DNA from: Microbacteriaceae bacterium
Lineage (GTDB): Bacteria; Actinomycetota; Actinomycetes; Actinomycetales; Microbacteriaceae
Assembly: GCA_025464995.1 (NCBI GenBank)
Contig: JAODMO010000007.1
Location: 1 to 64,000, forward strand
Direction: 5' to 3'
Length of the DNA stretch: 64,000 bases
Each line of letters starts with the position of its first letter. Position 1 is the first letter of the stretch. Below, piece after piece: positions 42,930 to 51,135 of this stretch. The position numbers were made by a program, and so were the translations under genes. The notes beneath the pieces are model-generated. The model did no database searches. It saw only the letters and a list, made by a program, of their open reading frames with translations, and was not told the origin of the DNA.

Positions 42930-43682
42930 ATGTCGCTTGCAACAATTGACCGTCCGACCACCTCTTTCGCCGCTCCCGCCGTTCGCTCGCTCGTCGCGAC
43001 GAACCGCCAGCAGCCCCAGGCCCCCGAGTCCGACATCCGCCAGGATGAAGCTGCCGCCCAGCCCCGCCTCCGAGCGGTTCCGGCCGGCACCGAGGCCCGT
43101 GGCTTCGTGCTCTACGTGGGACTCGACGAGCTGAAGGCCGAGCTCGCTGGCACCGACTTGAGCCAGATCGTCGCCCAGCTGAAGCACCTCGTCACCGAGC
43201 TCGTTCCGACCGCCGAGACCCACGCAGCGGTCGCCCTCGCACCGCAGGGCGCCGGGGGCCGTGACGTCGACGTCGTGCGTCTCGCCCTGCAAGACCCGGC
43301 GGCACTCGCCCGCCAGCGCCAGACGCCGATCGTCGAGGCCAAGCCCAAGGGCGGCGTCGTCATCGACATCTCACGCAAGCGCCTCCTGCTCGACGGCGAG
43401 ACGGCTCCGCTCACCTACAAGGAGTTCGAGCTGCTGCAGTACCTCGTGTTGCGCGAGGGCCGCACCATCGACCGCGGCGAGCTCATCGCCTCGCTCTGGG
43501 CCGCGGGCGACGACGAGATTCCCAACGAGCGCACGATCGACGTGCACGTGCGTCGCCTGCGCGCCAAGCTCGGCGCCTACGAAGACATCGTGCGCACCGT
43601 GCGTGGCGTCGGATACCGCTTCGACCGCCACGCGGATGTCTCGATCCGCCAGGCCTCCACACCGAGCCCCGACTTCATCTAG
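42930..43682 (+). CDS. Winged-helix (OmpR/PhoB-type) regulator without a receiver domain
   Basis: The 250-residue protein has a C-terminal winged helix (DISRKRLLLDGETAPLTYKEFELLQYLVLREGRT to ERTIDVHVRRLRAKL and VRTVRGVGYRFD) as in OmpR-family response regulators. The N-terminal ~140 residues are not a receiver: no phospho-acceptor Asp pocket is seen, only a low-complexity segment followed by a small domain (GFVLYVGLDELKAELAGTDL..). The signal input is unknown. Expression is probably controlled through the ~260-nt leader with its Cys-rich ORF. AAGGATC lies ~11 nt upstream of the ATG. Confidence 0.82.
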   Translation: MSLATIDRPTTSFAAPAVRSLVATNRQQPQAPESDIRQDEAAAQPRLRAVPAGTEARGFVLYVGLDELKAELAGTDLSQIVAQLKHLVTELVPTAETHAAVALAPQGAGGRDVDVVRLALQDPAALARQRQTPIVEAKPKGGVVIDISRKRLLLDGETAPLTYKEFELLQYLVLREGRTIDRGELIASLWAAGDDEIPNERTIDVHVRRLRAKLGAYEDIVRTVRGVGYRFDRHADVSIRQASTPSPDFI

Positions 43683-43686
43683 CTGC

Positions 43687-44181
43687 TCACCTCGGGGTGC
43701 TCTCCAGCACCTCGAGGTCGTGCGGGCTGTGCATGATGCCGAGGACGTTGCCGAGCTGATCGACGACGACCGCGCCGACGAAGTTCTCGCCGAAGTCGCG
43801 CGGCGGCATCGCGAGGCGCACGTCGGCGGCAGCAATCAGCGTCACCTCTCCCTCGTCGTGAGTGACGACCTCGTCTGCCGATGAATTCGAGACGACGGAT
43901 GACTCGGAGCCGCTGCCGCTCACGACCGCCGTCGGTTCGCGGCGCTCGAGAGCCTCCGTGGCGCCGTTCGACACGAGCGCATCACCTGGAGCACGGGCCG
44001 TCGTCGCCCGCGCGCGAGCACGGCCGGGGCCGAGCTCGCCGTCTGGGTCGTCGAACCGTGACGCGGCGACCGGGATGAGCTCGCCGACCGCTCCGGCAGG
44101 AAACCACGACCGCGAAGGGGCCCACGCGCGGATCGGTTCGAGCTTCGATGGTCGGACTTCAGCCGTGTGGAGAAGTGCCAT
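43687..44181 (-). CDS. Shortened CG0192/maltokinase-cap-like protein
   Basis: The 164-residue protein begins MALLHTAEVRPSKLEPI and has SRFDDPDGELG, then later ERREPTAVVSGSGSESSV and VTLIAAADVRLAM. From memory these are the first and last parts of the ~200-residue CG0192/maltokinase N-terminal-cap-like family, with the middle (~60 residues) replaced by an Arg/Ala-rich stretch. It may be an in-frame deletion product. The C-terminal FVGAVVVDQLGNVLGIMHS segment is of unknown relation. Function is unknown. Confidence 0.5.
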   Translation of the reverse strand: MALLHTAEVRPSKLEPIRAWAPSRSWFPAGAVGELIPVAASRFDDPDGELGPGRARARATTARAPGDALVSNGATEALERREPTAVVSGSGSESSVVSNSSADEVVTHDEGEVTLIAAADVRLAMPPRDFGENFVGAVVVDQLGNVLGIMHSPHDLEVLESTPR

Positions 44182-44330
44182 ACCGACGACTCCACGTGCC
44201 GACTCAGGGGCGCATCGAGTAGATGACTTCGGCGTCGAGATCGACCGCTAGTGACGAAAACCTCTGCGCATGTGACAACATGTTCTGGATTCCTTACTAG
44301 ACAGACGAAAACGCCACGGAAAGAGTTGTC

Positions 44331-45731
44331 ATGGAACGGTTGGAGCGAGATGTCGTCATCGTCGGGGCGGGAGCGACGGGGCTCACGGCGGCAACGCAGC
44401 TGCAGCGTGCCGGCCACTCGGTGATAGTGCTCGAGGCACGCGACCGCGTGGGCGGGCGCTTGTGGACGAATCTCGTCGAGGGCCAGATGTTCGAGCTCGG
44501 CGGCCAGTGGGTGTCACCCGACCAGACCGCACTACTCGAGACGCTCGACGAACTCGGCCTGGAGACCTACGCGCGGTACCGCGAGGGTGAGAGCGTCTAT
44601 GTCGGCAGTGACGGTGAGGCGAAACGCTTCACCGGCGACATCTTCCCGGCGAACCCGCACACCCGGGCCGAGATCGAACGGCTCATCGGCGTCCTCGACG
44701 AACTGGTCGCGCAGACGGATCCGGCTGCTCCATGGGAGCATCCGATGGCCCCCGAGTTCGACCGCATCTCGTTCCGCACATGGCTCGAGCAGCAGAGCGA
44801 CGACGCCGAGGCGCGGGAGAACATCGCACTCTTCATCGCCGACGCCATGCTCACCAAGCCCGCGCACGCCTTCTCGCTGCTGCAGGCCCTCCTGATGGCC
44901 GCGAGCGCGGGGAGCTTCAGCAACCTCGTCGACGCCGACTTCATCCTGGACAAGCGCGTGGTCGGCGGCCTGCAGCAGGTGCCGCTGAGACTGGCCGCAC
45001 AGCTGGCGCCGCGTGATGTGCGGTTGAACCAGCCCGTGCGCCGCATCCGCTGGTCTGCGGCCGCCCTGCCTGCGGGCGCCGTCGTCGGCGAGTCGGTCGA
45101 GGTCTCGACCGACGAGCTCGTCGTCACCGCCCGCCACGTGATCGTGGCGGTGCCGCCGAATCTCTACAACCGGATCGAGTACGCACCCAACCTGCCGAGG
45201 CTGCGCCAACAGCTGCAACAGCACCAGTCGCTCGGCCTCGTGATCAAGGTGCACGCGAGCTACGAGACCCCGTTCTGGCGAGAGGACGGCCTGTCGGCGA
45301 CCGCCTTCAGCCCGTACCAGGTGGTGCACGAGGCGTACGACAATTCCAATCACGGCGAAACCCGCGGCACCCTGGTCGGCTTCGTGTCAGACGAGAAGGC
45401 CGACGCCGTGTTCACGCTGCCTGCCGCAGAGCGCAAGCAGCGCATCTTGGAATCCCTTGCCGCTTACTTCGGCCCGAAGGCGCTCGAGCCGATCGTCTAT
45501 TTCGAGAGCGACTGGGCTGCCGAGGAGTGGACGCAGGGCGCCTACGCCGCGAGCTTCGATCTCGGCGGACTCACCCGCTACGGCGCGATGCAGCTCGAAC
45601 CGGTCGGGCCGATCCGTTTCGGGTCGAGCGACCTCGCCGCCGAGGGGTACCAGCATGTCGACGGCGCGATCCGCGTAGGCAAGCGCCTCGCTGCGGAGAC
45701 CATCGCGAGCCTGCGCGGAGCATCCGAGTGA
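44331..45731 (+). CDS. Flavin monoamine oxidase, probable putrescine oxidase
   Basis: The 466-residue FAD enzyme has the N-terminal dinucleotide motif VVIVGAGATGLTAATQL with EARDRVGGRLWT, the ELGGQWVSPDQTALL substrate/FAD block and the C-terminal QHVDGAIRVGKRLAAETI. It oxidises primary amines to aldehydes, ammonia and H2O2. The neighbouring GABA pathway genes suggest putrescine to 4-aminobutanal. GGAAAGAG lies ~7 nt before the ATG. The next gene overlaps by 4 nt. Confidence 0.85.
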   Translation: MERLERDVVIVGAGATGLTAATQLQRAGHSVIVLEARDRVGGRLWTNLVEGQMFELGGQWVSPDQTALLETLDELGLETYARYREGESVYVGSDGEAKRFTGDIFPANPHTRAEIERLIGVLDELVAQTDPAAPWEHPMAPEFDRISFRTWLEQQSDDAEARENIALFIADAMLTKPAHAFSLLQALLMAASAGSFSNLVDADFILDKRVVGGLQQVPLRLAAQLAPRDVRLNQPVRRIRWSAAALPAGAVVGESVEVSTDELVVTARHVIVAVPPNLYNRIEYAPNLPRLRQQLQQHQSLGLVIKVHASYETPFWREDGLSATAFSPYQVVHEAYDNSNHGETRGTLVGFVSDEKADAVFTLPAAERKQRILESLAAYFGPKALEPIVYFESDWAAEEWTQGAYAASFDLGGLTRYGAMQLEPVGPIRFGSSDLAAEGYQHVDGAIRVGKRLAAETIASLRGASE

Positions 45732-46585
45732 CGCGAGCGGCGAATTACGTCGTCGCCTACGAGGCGACGGAGCGCGGGCGTGAGGCCATCGAGCTCGGTC
45801 TCGCGCTGGCCCGACTCACTGGAGCCGAGCTGCGGATATGTCTCGTGCTTCCGCAGAGCACGTCGGTGCCGGCGAAGGTGCCCGCCTCGGCAGCCGACTA
45901 CGAGGGCATCATCGCCCGGCAGGCGCAGTTGTGGCTGGACGAGGCGATGAAGAGCATTCCGGCGGATGTCGTCGCCACCAGCCACGTGCTGTGGGCCGAG
46001 TCGACCTCCGAGGGGCTGATCGAGGCCACCACCACGTTCGGATCCGACCGCATCATCGTCGGCGCTTCACGTACGGGCATCCTGAAACGGTTCACCATCG
46101 GCAGCGTGGCGAACGCCCTGTTGCACGCCTCTCCCGTTCCCGTGGCGCTCGCCCCCCGCGGGTACCGCGCCGGCGAGAGGATCAGCCGCATCACGTGCGC
46201 GATCGGCACCCGGCCGGGCTGGGAGGCGCTGCTCGATTCGATGGTCGCCGTCTCGGAGGGCCTGGAGGTCGAGTTGCGATTCGTCACGCTCGTCGAGGTC
46301 GATGCGGATGCGTCGCTGCCGCTCTCGAGCGACGACCACCTGCCCACCGTGCTCCAGTACTTCACCGAAAGGCAGAACAGCGAGGGGCTCGTCTCCACGG
46401 AAGTCGCTGCGGGCTCAACCGTCGAGGCCGCCGTGGAGAAGCTCGATTGGCGCGATGGTGAGATCGCGTTCGTCGGCTCGAGCCGACTGGCCTCTCCGAG
46501 CCGGATCTTCCTCGGAACCACCGCACACCGCATGCTGCATTCGCTGCCTGTTCCCCTGATCGTCGTCCCTAACGACGCCGCATAG
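45728..46585 (+). CDS. Tandem universal stress protein
   Basis: The 285-residue protein has two UspA-like domains. The first starts NYVVAYEATERGREAIELGLALARLTGA and ends with the nucleotide motif IIVGASRTGILKRFTIGSVANALL; the second ends FVGSSRLASPSRIFLGTTAHRMLHSLPVPLIVV. The GTG overlaps the amine oxidase stop by 4 nt, and the APC permease follows by 27 nt, so it probably modulates transport in this operon. Confidence 0.87.
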   Translation: MTRAANYVVAYEATERGREAIELGLALARLTGAELRICLVLPQSTSVPAKVPASAADYEGIIARQAQLWLDEAMKSIPADVVATSHVLWAESTSEGLIEATTTFGSDRIIVGASRTGILKRFTIGSVANALLHASPVPVALAPRGYRAGERISRITCAIGTRPGWEALLDSMVAVSEGLEVELRFVTLVEVDADASLPLSSDDHLPTVLQYFTERQNSEGLVSTEVAAGSTVEAAVEKLDWRDGEIAFVGSSRLASPSRIFLGTTAHRMLHSLPVPLIVVPNDAA

Positions 46586-46612
46586 CGCCACCGTCACAAA
46601 GGAGTGAACCCC

Positions 46613-48181
46613 ATGGCACGAAAGAACACCACCGCCGTCCGGACGACCCGAGGGGATGCCGGAGTCGACTTCATCGACGCGACCACGGCGATGACGGGCC
46701 TGTCGTCGAAGGGCCTCTCGGCCGGCACGATCGGCCTCCTCGGCGCAACGGTGATCGGCATCTCGTGCATCGCACCGGCATACACGCTGACGGCGTCGCT
46801 CGGGCCGACGGCAGCGGCGGTCGGCACGCAGATGCCCGGTATCTTCCTCGTCGGCTTTCTTCCGATGCTCTTGGTCGCGCTCGGTTATCGCGAGCTCAAC
46901 AATGCGATGCCCGACAGCGGCACCTCGTTCACGTGGGCGACCCGGGCCTTCGGCCCGTGGCTCGGCTGGCTCGGCGGTTGGGGACTCATCGTCGCGACGG
47001 TGGTGGTGCTGTCGAATCTCGCGGGCGTCGCGGTCGACTTCCTGTATCTGGCGCTTGCACAGATCTTCGGCAATCCCGACATAGCCGAACTTGCGGGCAA
47101 CATCCCCGTCAACATCGTGACCTGTCTGGTCTTCATGGTGGGCGCCTGTTACGTCTCCTACCGCGGGATGGAGGCGACCAAGTCTCTGCAGTACTGGCTC
47201 GTCGGTTTCCAACTCGTTGTGCTCGTCTGGTTCGCCATCGCTGCGATCGTGCATTTCACCGATGGAGGGGCGTTCGATGCGACCCCGTTCAGCCTCGACT
47301 GGTTCAACCCGTTCAGCGTCTCCTCGTTCTCTGCCTTCGCGGCGGGCGTCTCGCTCTCGATCTTCATCTTCTGGGGCTGGGACGTGACTCTCACGATGAA
47401 CGAGGAGACGAAGAATCCGAAGACCACGCCCGGCAGAGCGGCGACCCTCACCGTCGGCATCATCTTCGTGCTCTACCTGCTCGTCGCTATTGCGTCTCTC
47501 ATGTTCTCGGGCGTCGGCGCGGGCGAGCTCGGCCTGGGCAACGAGGACATCTCGGGCAATGTGTTCGCCGCGCTCGCCGGCCCGATCATGGGTCCGTTCG
47601 CCATCCTGCTGTCCCTCGCTGTCCTGTCCAGCTCGGCGGCATCCCTGCAGTCGACATTCGTCGGACCCGCTCGCACGATGCTCGCCATGGGCCACTACCG
47701 GGCGTTCCCCAAGCGTTTCGCGTCCATCAGCCCGCGGTTCAAGTCGCCCGGCTTCGCCACGATCATCGCCGGGGTGGTCGCCTGGGGCTTCTACGCCGTG
47801 ATGCGCGTCCTCTCCAACGACGTGCTCACCGACACGATCCTGACGCTCGGCATGATGATCTGTTTCTACTACGGGGTGACGGCGCTAGCCTGTGTCTGGT
47901 ACTTCCGACGCGAGGCCTTCTCGAGCGCACGCTCGTTCACCCTCAGGTTGCTCGCGCCGCTGCTGGGCGGAGTGATCCTCGCCGTCATCTTCGTGACCAC
48001 TCTGATCGATTCGATGAGCCCCGACTACGGGAGTGGCTCCAACATCGGAGGCCTCGGCCTCGTATTCATCCTGGGCGCATTCCTGCTGCTGGCGGGCGTG
48101 GTCCTCATGCTGATCATGCGCGCCGTCAACCCCGCGTTCTTCAGGGGCGAGACCCTGAAGCGCGGAACGTCGACGGACTAG
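46613..48181 (+). CDS. APC family amino acid/polyamine permease
   Basis: The 522-residue transporter has 12 to 14 predicted helices, starting LSAGTIGLLGATVIGISCIAPAYTL and including FIFWGWDVTLTMNEETKNP (the conserved APC segment) and SSSAASLQSTFVGPARTM. The operon with an amine oxidase points to polyamine or GABA uptake; specificity is not readable. AAAGGAG lies 8 nt before ATG 46613, which decides the start over an in-frame GTG at 46604. Confidence 0.9.
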   Translation: MARKNTTAVRTTRGDAGVDFIDATTAMTGLSSKGLSAGTIGLLGATVIGISCIAPAYTLTASLGPTAAAVGTQMPGIFLVGFLPMLLVALGYRELNNAMPDSGTSFTWATRAFGPWLGWLGGWGLIVATVVVLSNLAGVAVDFLYLALAQIFGNPDIAELAGNIPVNIVTCLVFMVGACYVSYRGMEATKSLQYWLVGFQLVVLVWFAIAAIVHFTDGGAFDATPFSLDWFNPFSVSSFSAFAAGVSLSIFIFWGWDVTLTMNEETKNPKTTPGRAATLTVGIIFVLYLLVAIASLMFSGVGAGELGLGNEDISGNVFAALAGPIMGPFAILLSLAVLSSSAASLQSTFVGPARTMLAMGHYRAFPKRFASISPRFKSPGFATIIAGVVAWGFYAVMRVLSNDVLTDTILTLGMMICFYYGVTALACVWYFRREAFSSARSFTLRLLAPLLGGVILAVIFVTTLIDSMSPDYGSGSNIGGLGLVFILGAFLLLAGVVLMLIMRAVNPAFFRGETLKRGTSTD

Positions 48182-48251
48182 CCGCGGCCCGCCCGCAGAG
48201 GGATGACACGTCGGAGCCCCGGTCGAGGTGACCTCGTCCGCGCCGGAGCGG

Positions 48252-49622
48252 TCATCCTCCGATGCGGATCATCTTCTTGTTCACGAATTCATCCGCGCCC
48301 AGTCGGCCGAGCTCCCTGCCGAACCCGGATCGTTTGACCCCTCCGAAGGACAGTTCCGCGCTGTCGGCCAAGACGATGTTGATGAACACCATCCCCGCCT
48401 CGATGCCGTCGGCCACGCGCAGCGCCTGTTGTTCGTCTGTCGTGTACACGTAGGAACCGAGTCCGAAGGGGGTGTCGTTGGCGAGATCGATCGCCTCGTG
48501 TTCGCCTGCTACGCGGTAGACGACCGCGACGGGGCCGAAGAACTCCTCCGCGTATGCCGGATTCTCTCGAGCGACGGAGGTCAGCACGGCGGGCGAGAAG
48601 TATGTCCCCTGTCGAGTGTGACCGGTCGCGAGCCGCGCTCCGGCGCGCACCGCTTCATCGAGTTGCTGCGCGAGCCTGTCGGCGGCAGCGCCGGAGGACA
48701 GCGGGCCGAGCAGTGTCGACCCGCGTGTCGGGTCATCGGGGCGGATCGCGGTCATCGCGGCGATGAACTTCTCCAGGAACGCGTCGTAGAGATCGTCGAC
48801 GACGATGAATCGCTTCGCGGCGTTACAGGACTGGCCGTTGTTGTCCAGACGAGCCGAGACCGCGTCATCAACAGCCCTGTCGAGATCGTCGGTGCTGAGG
48901 AGGATGAACGGATCAGACCCGCCCAGCTCGAGCACGACCTTCTTGAGGTTGCGCCCCGCGATCTCTGCCACGGCGGCGCCGGCCCGCTCGGATCCCGTGA
49001 GGGAGACACCCTGTACCCGTGGGTCGGCGATCACCGTCTCGATCTGCTCGTTGGAGGCGAAGATCTTGGTGAAGACGCCAGCCGGAAAGCCTGCGTCGAG
49101 GAAGATCTGTTCCAGCGCGATCGCCGTCTCGGGGCATTGCGGCGCGTGTTTGAGAAGTATCGTGTTGCCGATGATGAGGTTGGGCGCGGCGAATCGCGCC
49201 ACCTGGTACAGCGGGAAGTTCCACGGCATGATCCCCAGCAGCACACCGATGGAAGTGCGACGGACGAGCGCGGAGCCCTCTCCCCCGCGCAAGACGACGG
49301 CTTCGTCGCGCATGATGTCTCCCGCGCTCTCCGCGTAGTAGGAGTAGATCTCCGCGCTGAAATCCGCCTCGGCGAGCGCCTGTTCCACCGGTTTGCCCAT
49401 CTCCCTCACGGCGATCTCCGCCAATTCCTGTCGGCGTTCGACGTGGAGGTCGGCGACTCGTTGCAGGCGGGCCGCTCTGTCTTCGACAGTGCTGTTGCGC
49501 GACCATTCACGGTGGACCGTGTCGGCGCCGCCGACGGCCTGGGCGAGATCGCCATCGGAGATCAGGGGATATTCGACGACGGTCTCGCCGGTCGCCGGGT
49601 TCACGACGCTGTATGTGCTCAT
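48252..49622 (-). CDS. NAD(P)-dependent succinate-semialdehyde dehydrogenase-like aldehyde dehydrogenase
   Basis: The 456-residue enzyme belongs to the ALDH superfamily in the Sad/GabD-like group of this length. It has PWNFPLYQVARFAAPNL, catalytic Glu in VLELGGSDPF and catalytic Cys in NNGQSCNAAKRF, ending GGVKRSGFGRELG. It should oxidise succinate semialdehyde or a related aldehyde such as 4-aminobutanal. It is the last gene of the gabT-gdh-gabD unit, 8 nt after its neighbour. Confidence 0.88.
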   Translation of the reverse strand: MSTYSVVNPATGETVVEYPLISDGDLAQAVGGADTVHREWSRNSTVEDRAARLQRVADLHVERRQELAEIAVREMGKPVEQALAEADFSAEIYSYYAESAGDIMRDEAVVLRGGEGSALVRRTSIGVLLGIMPWNFPLYQVARFAAPNLIIGNTILLKHAPQCPETAIALEQIFLDAGFPAGVFTKIFASNEQIETVIADPRVQGVSLTGSERAGAAVAEIAGRNLKKVVLELGGSDPFILLSTDDLDRAVDDAVSARLDNNGQSCNAAKRFIVVDDLYDAFLEKFIAAMTAIRPDDPTRGSTLLGPLSSGAAADRLAQQLDEAVRAGARLATGHTRQGTYFSPAVLTSVARENPAYAEEFFGPVAVVYRVAGEHEAIDLANDTPFGLGSYVYTTDEQQALRVADGIEAGMVFINIVLADSAELSFGGVKRSGFGRELGRLGADEFVNKKMIRIGG

Positions 49623-49630
49623 TGTCTCTC

Positions 49631-51094
49631 TCAGTTCGGGATGAGGGTGTATTTGGTCGAGAGGTATTCATGGATGCCCTCGGCGCCGCCCTCTCGGCCG
49701 AGCCCGGACTGCTTGACCCCGCCGAAGGGCGCTGCCGCGTTGGATATCACACCGACGTTCAGTCCCATCATGCCGGTGTCGAGCCCGTCGATCATCCGCT
49801 GTGCGCGAGCCAGATTCTCGGTGAAGACGTAGCTGACGAGGCCATATTCGGTGTTGTTCGCGAGGGCCACCGCCTCCTCCTCGTCGTCGAAGTCGACGAT
49901 CGAGAGCACGGGACCGAAGATCTCCTCGCGAAGGATGTCGCTGCCCTCCGGCACGTTCGTCACGACGGTGGGCTCGTAGAAGCTGCCGGCCCGAAGAGGC
50001 CGGCGTCCTCCGGTCACGAGGGTCGCCCCCCGGGCGATGGCATCTTGCACCAGCTGGTCGGCCTTGTCGACAGCCTTGTCGTTGATGAGCGGCCCGATGG
50101 TGACGCCCGGTTCCGTGCCCCGCCCCACGCGGAACGCCTCGACCCGCTCGGAGACCCTTCGCGCGAACTCGTCAGCGACGGAGCTATGGACGATGAAACG
50201 ATTGGCCGCCGTGCAGGCCTGCCCGGTGTTGCGGAACTTCGCCGCCAGGGCGCCCTCCACCGCCTTGTCCAGGTCCGCATCGCCGAACACGATGAAGGGC
50301 GCGTTGCCGCCCAGCTCCATCGACGTGCGCAACACGTTGTCGGCCGCCTGCTTGATCAACGTGCGCCCGACGGTGGTCGAGCCGGTGAAGCTCAGCTTGC
50401 GCAGCCGGGGGTCCGCGATGATCGGCGACGACACATCCGCCGACCTCGATGTCGTGATGACGTTGAGTACCCCCGCCGGCAAGCCGACCTCCTCGAACAG
50501 CCTTGCGACGTACAGGGTCGTCAACGGCGTCAATTCCGCCGGTTTGATCACGACGGTGCAGCCGGCCGCGAGGGCCGGGGCGATCTTCCGTGTCGCCATG
50601 GCGAGCGGGAAATTCCACGGTGTGATGAGGAAGGCGGGTCCGACGGGGCGCTGCGACACGATCATCCGGCCGGTGCCTTCGGGGTTGCTGCCGAACCGCC
50701 CGGAGATGCGGACCGCCTCCTCGCTGAACCAACGAAGGAACTCGCCGCCGTACGCGACCTCACCCGCCGCCTCGGCGAGCGGTTTGCCCATCTCGAGAGT
50801 CATCAGCAGCGCAACCTCGTCCTTGCGCTGCTGGAGGAGGTCGAACGCGTCGCGAAGCAGCTCACCGCGCACCCGTGGTGCCGTGGCGGCCCACGCGTCG
50901 GCTGCTGCCACCGCTGCATCCAGTGCTCGAATGCCGTCGTCCGGGCTCGCGTCGGCGATCCTCTTCAGCAGGTGCCCCGTTGAGGGGTCGAACACGTCGA
51001 GCGTTCTACCGGCCTCGGCATCGGTCCAGTCACCGCCGATGAACAATGAGCCGGGTACGGCTTCGAGCAGGGCGGCTTCGGTGATCGTATTCAA
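49631..51094 (-). CDS. gabD: Succinate-semialdehyde dehydrogenase
   Basis: The 487-residue ALDH matches the GabD pattern: SLFIGGDWTDAEAGRTLDVFDPSTG, ITPWNFPLAMATRKIAPALAAG, catalytic Glu in SMELGGNAPFIVF, catalytic Cys in RNTGQACTAANRF and the C-terminal GGVKQSGLGREGGAEGI. It converts succinate semialdehyde to succinate, the last step of GABA degradation. It is 41 nt downstream of the glutamate dehydrogenase gene. Confidence 0.9.
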   Translation of the reverse strand: MNTITEAALLEAVPGSLFIGGDWTDAEAGRTLDVFDPSTGHLLKRIADASPDDGIRALDAAVAAADAWAATAPRVRGELLRDAFDLLQQRKDEVALLMTLEMGKPLAEAAGEVAYGGEFLRWFSEEAVRISGRFGSNPEGTGRMIVSQRPVGPAFLITPWNFPLAMATRKIAPALAAGCTVVIKPAELTPLTTLYVARLFEEVGLPAGVLNVITTSRSADVSSPIIADPRLRKLSFTGSTTVGRTLIKQAADNVLRTSMELGGNAPFIVFGDADLDKAVEGALAAKFRNTGQACTAANRFIVHSSVADEFARRVSERVEAFRVGRGTEPGVTIGPLINDKAVDKADQLVQDAIARGATLVTGGRRPLRAGSFYEPTVVTNVPEGSDILREEIFGPVLSIVDFDDEEEAVALANNTEYGLVSYVFTENLARAQRMIDGLDTGMMGLNVGVISNAAAPFGGVKQSGLGREGGAEGIHEYLSTKYTLIPN

Positions 51095-51135
51095 TACAGC
51101 TCCTCGGTGAGTAGTCGACGTCGCATGGGCGGGCG

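Noticed and set aside
48181-48252. Hairpin GGATGAC/GTCATCC as a terminator between convergent genes
   Set aside because: The stem is only 7 bp with a loop of about 45 nt and no T run.
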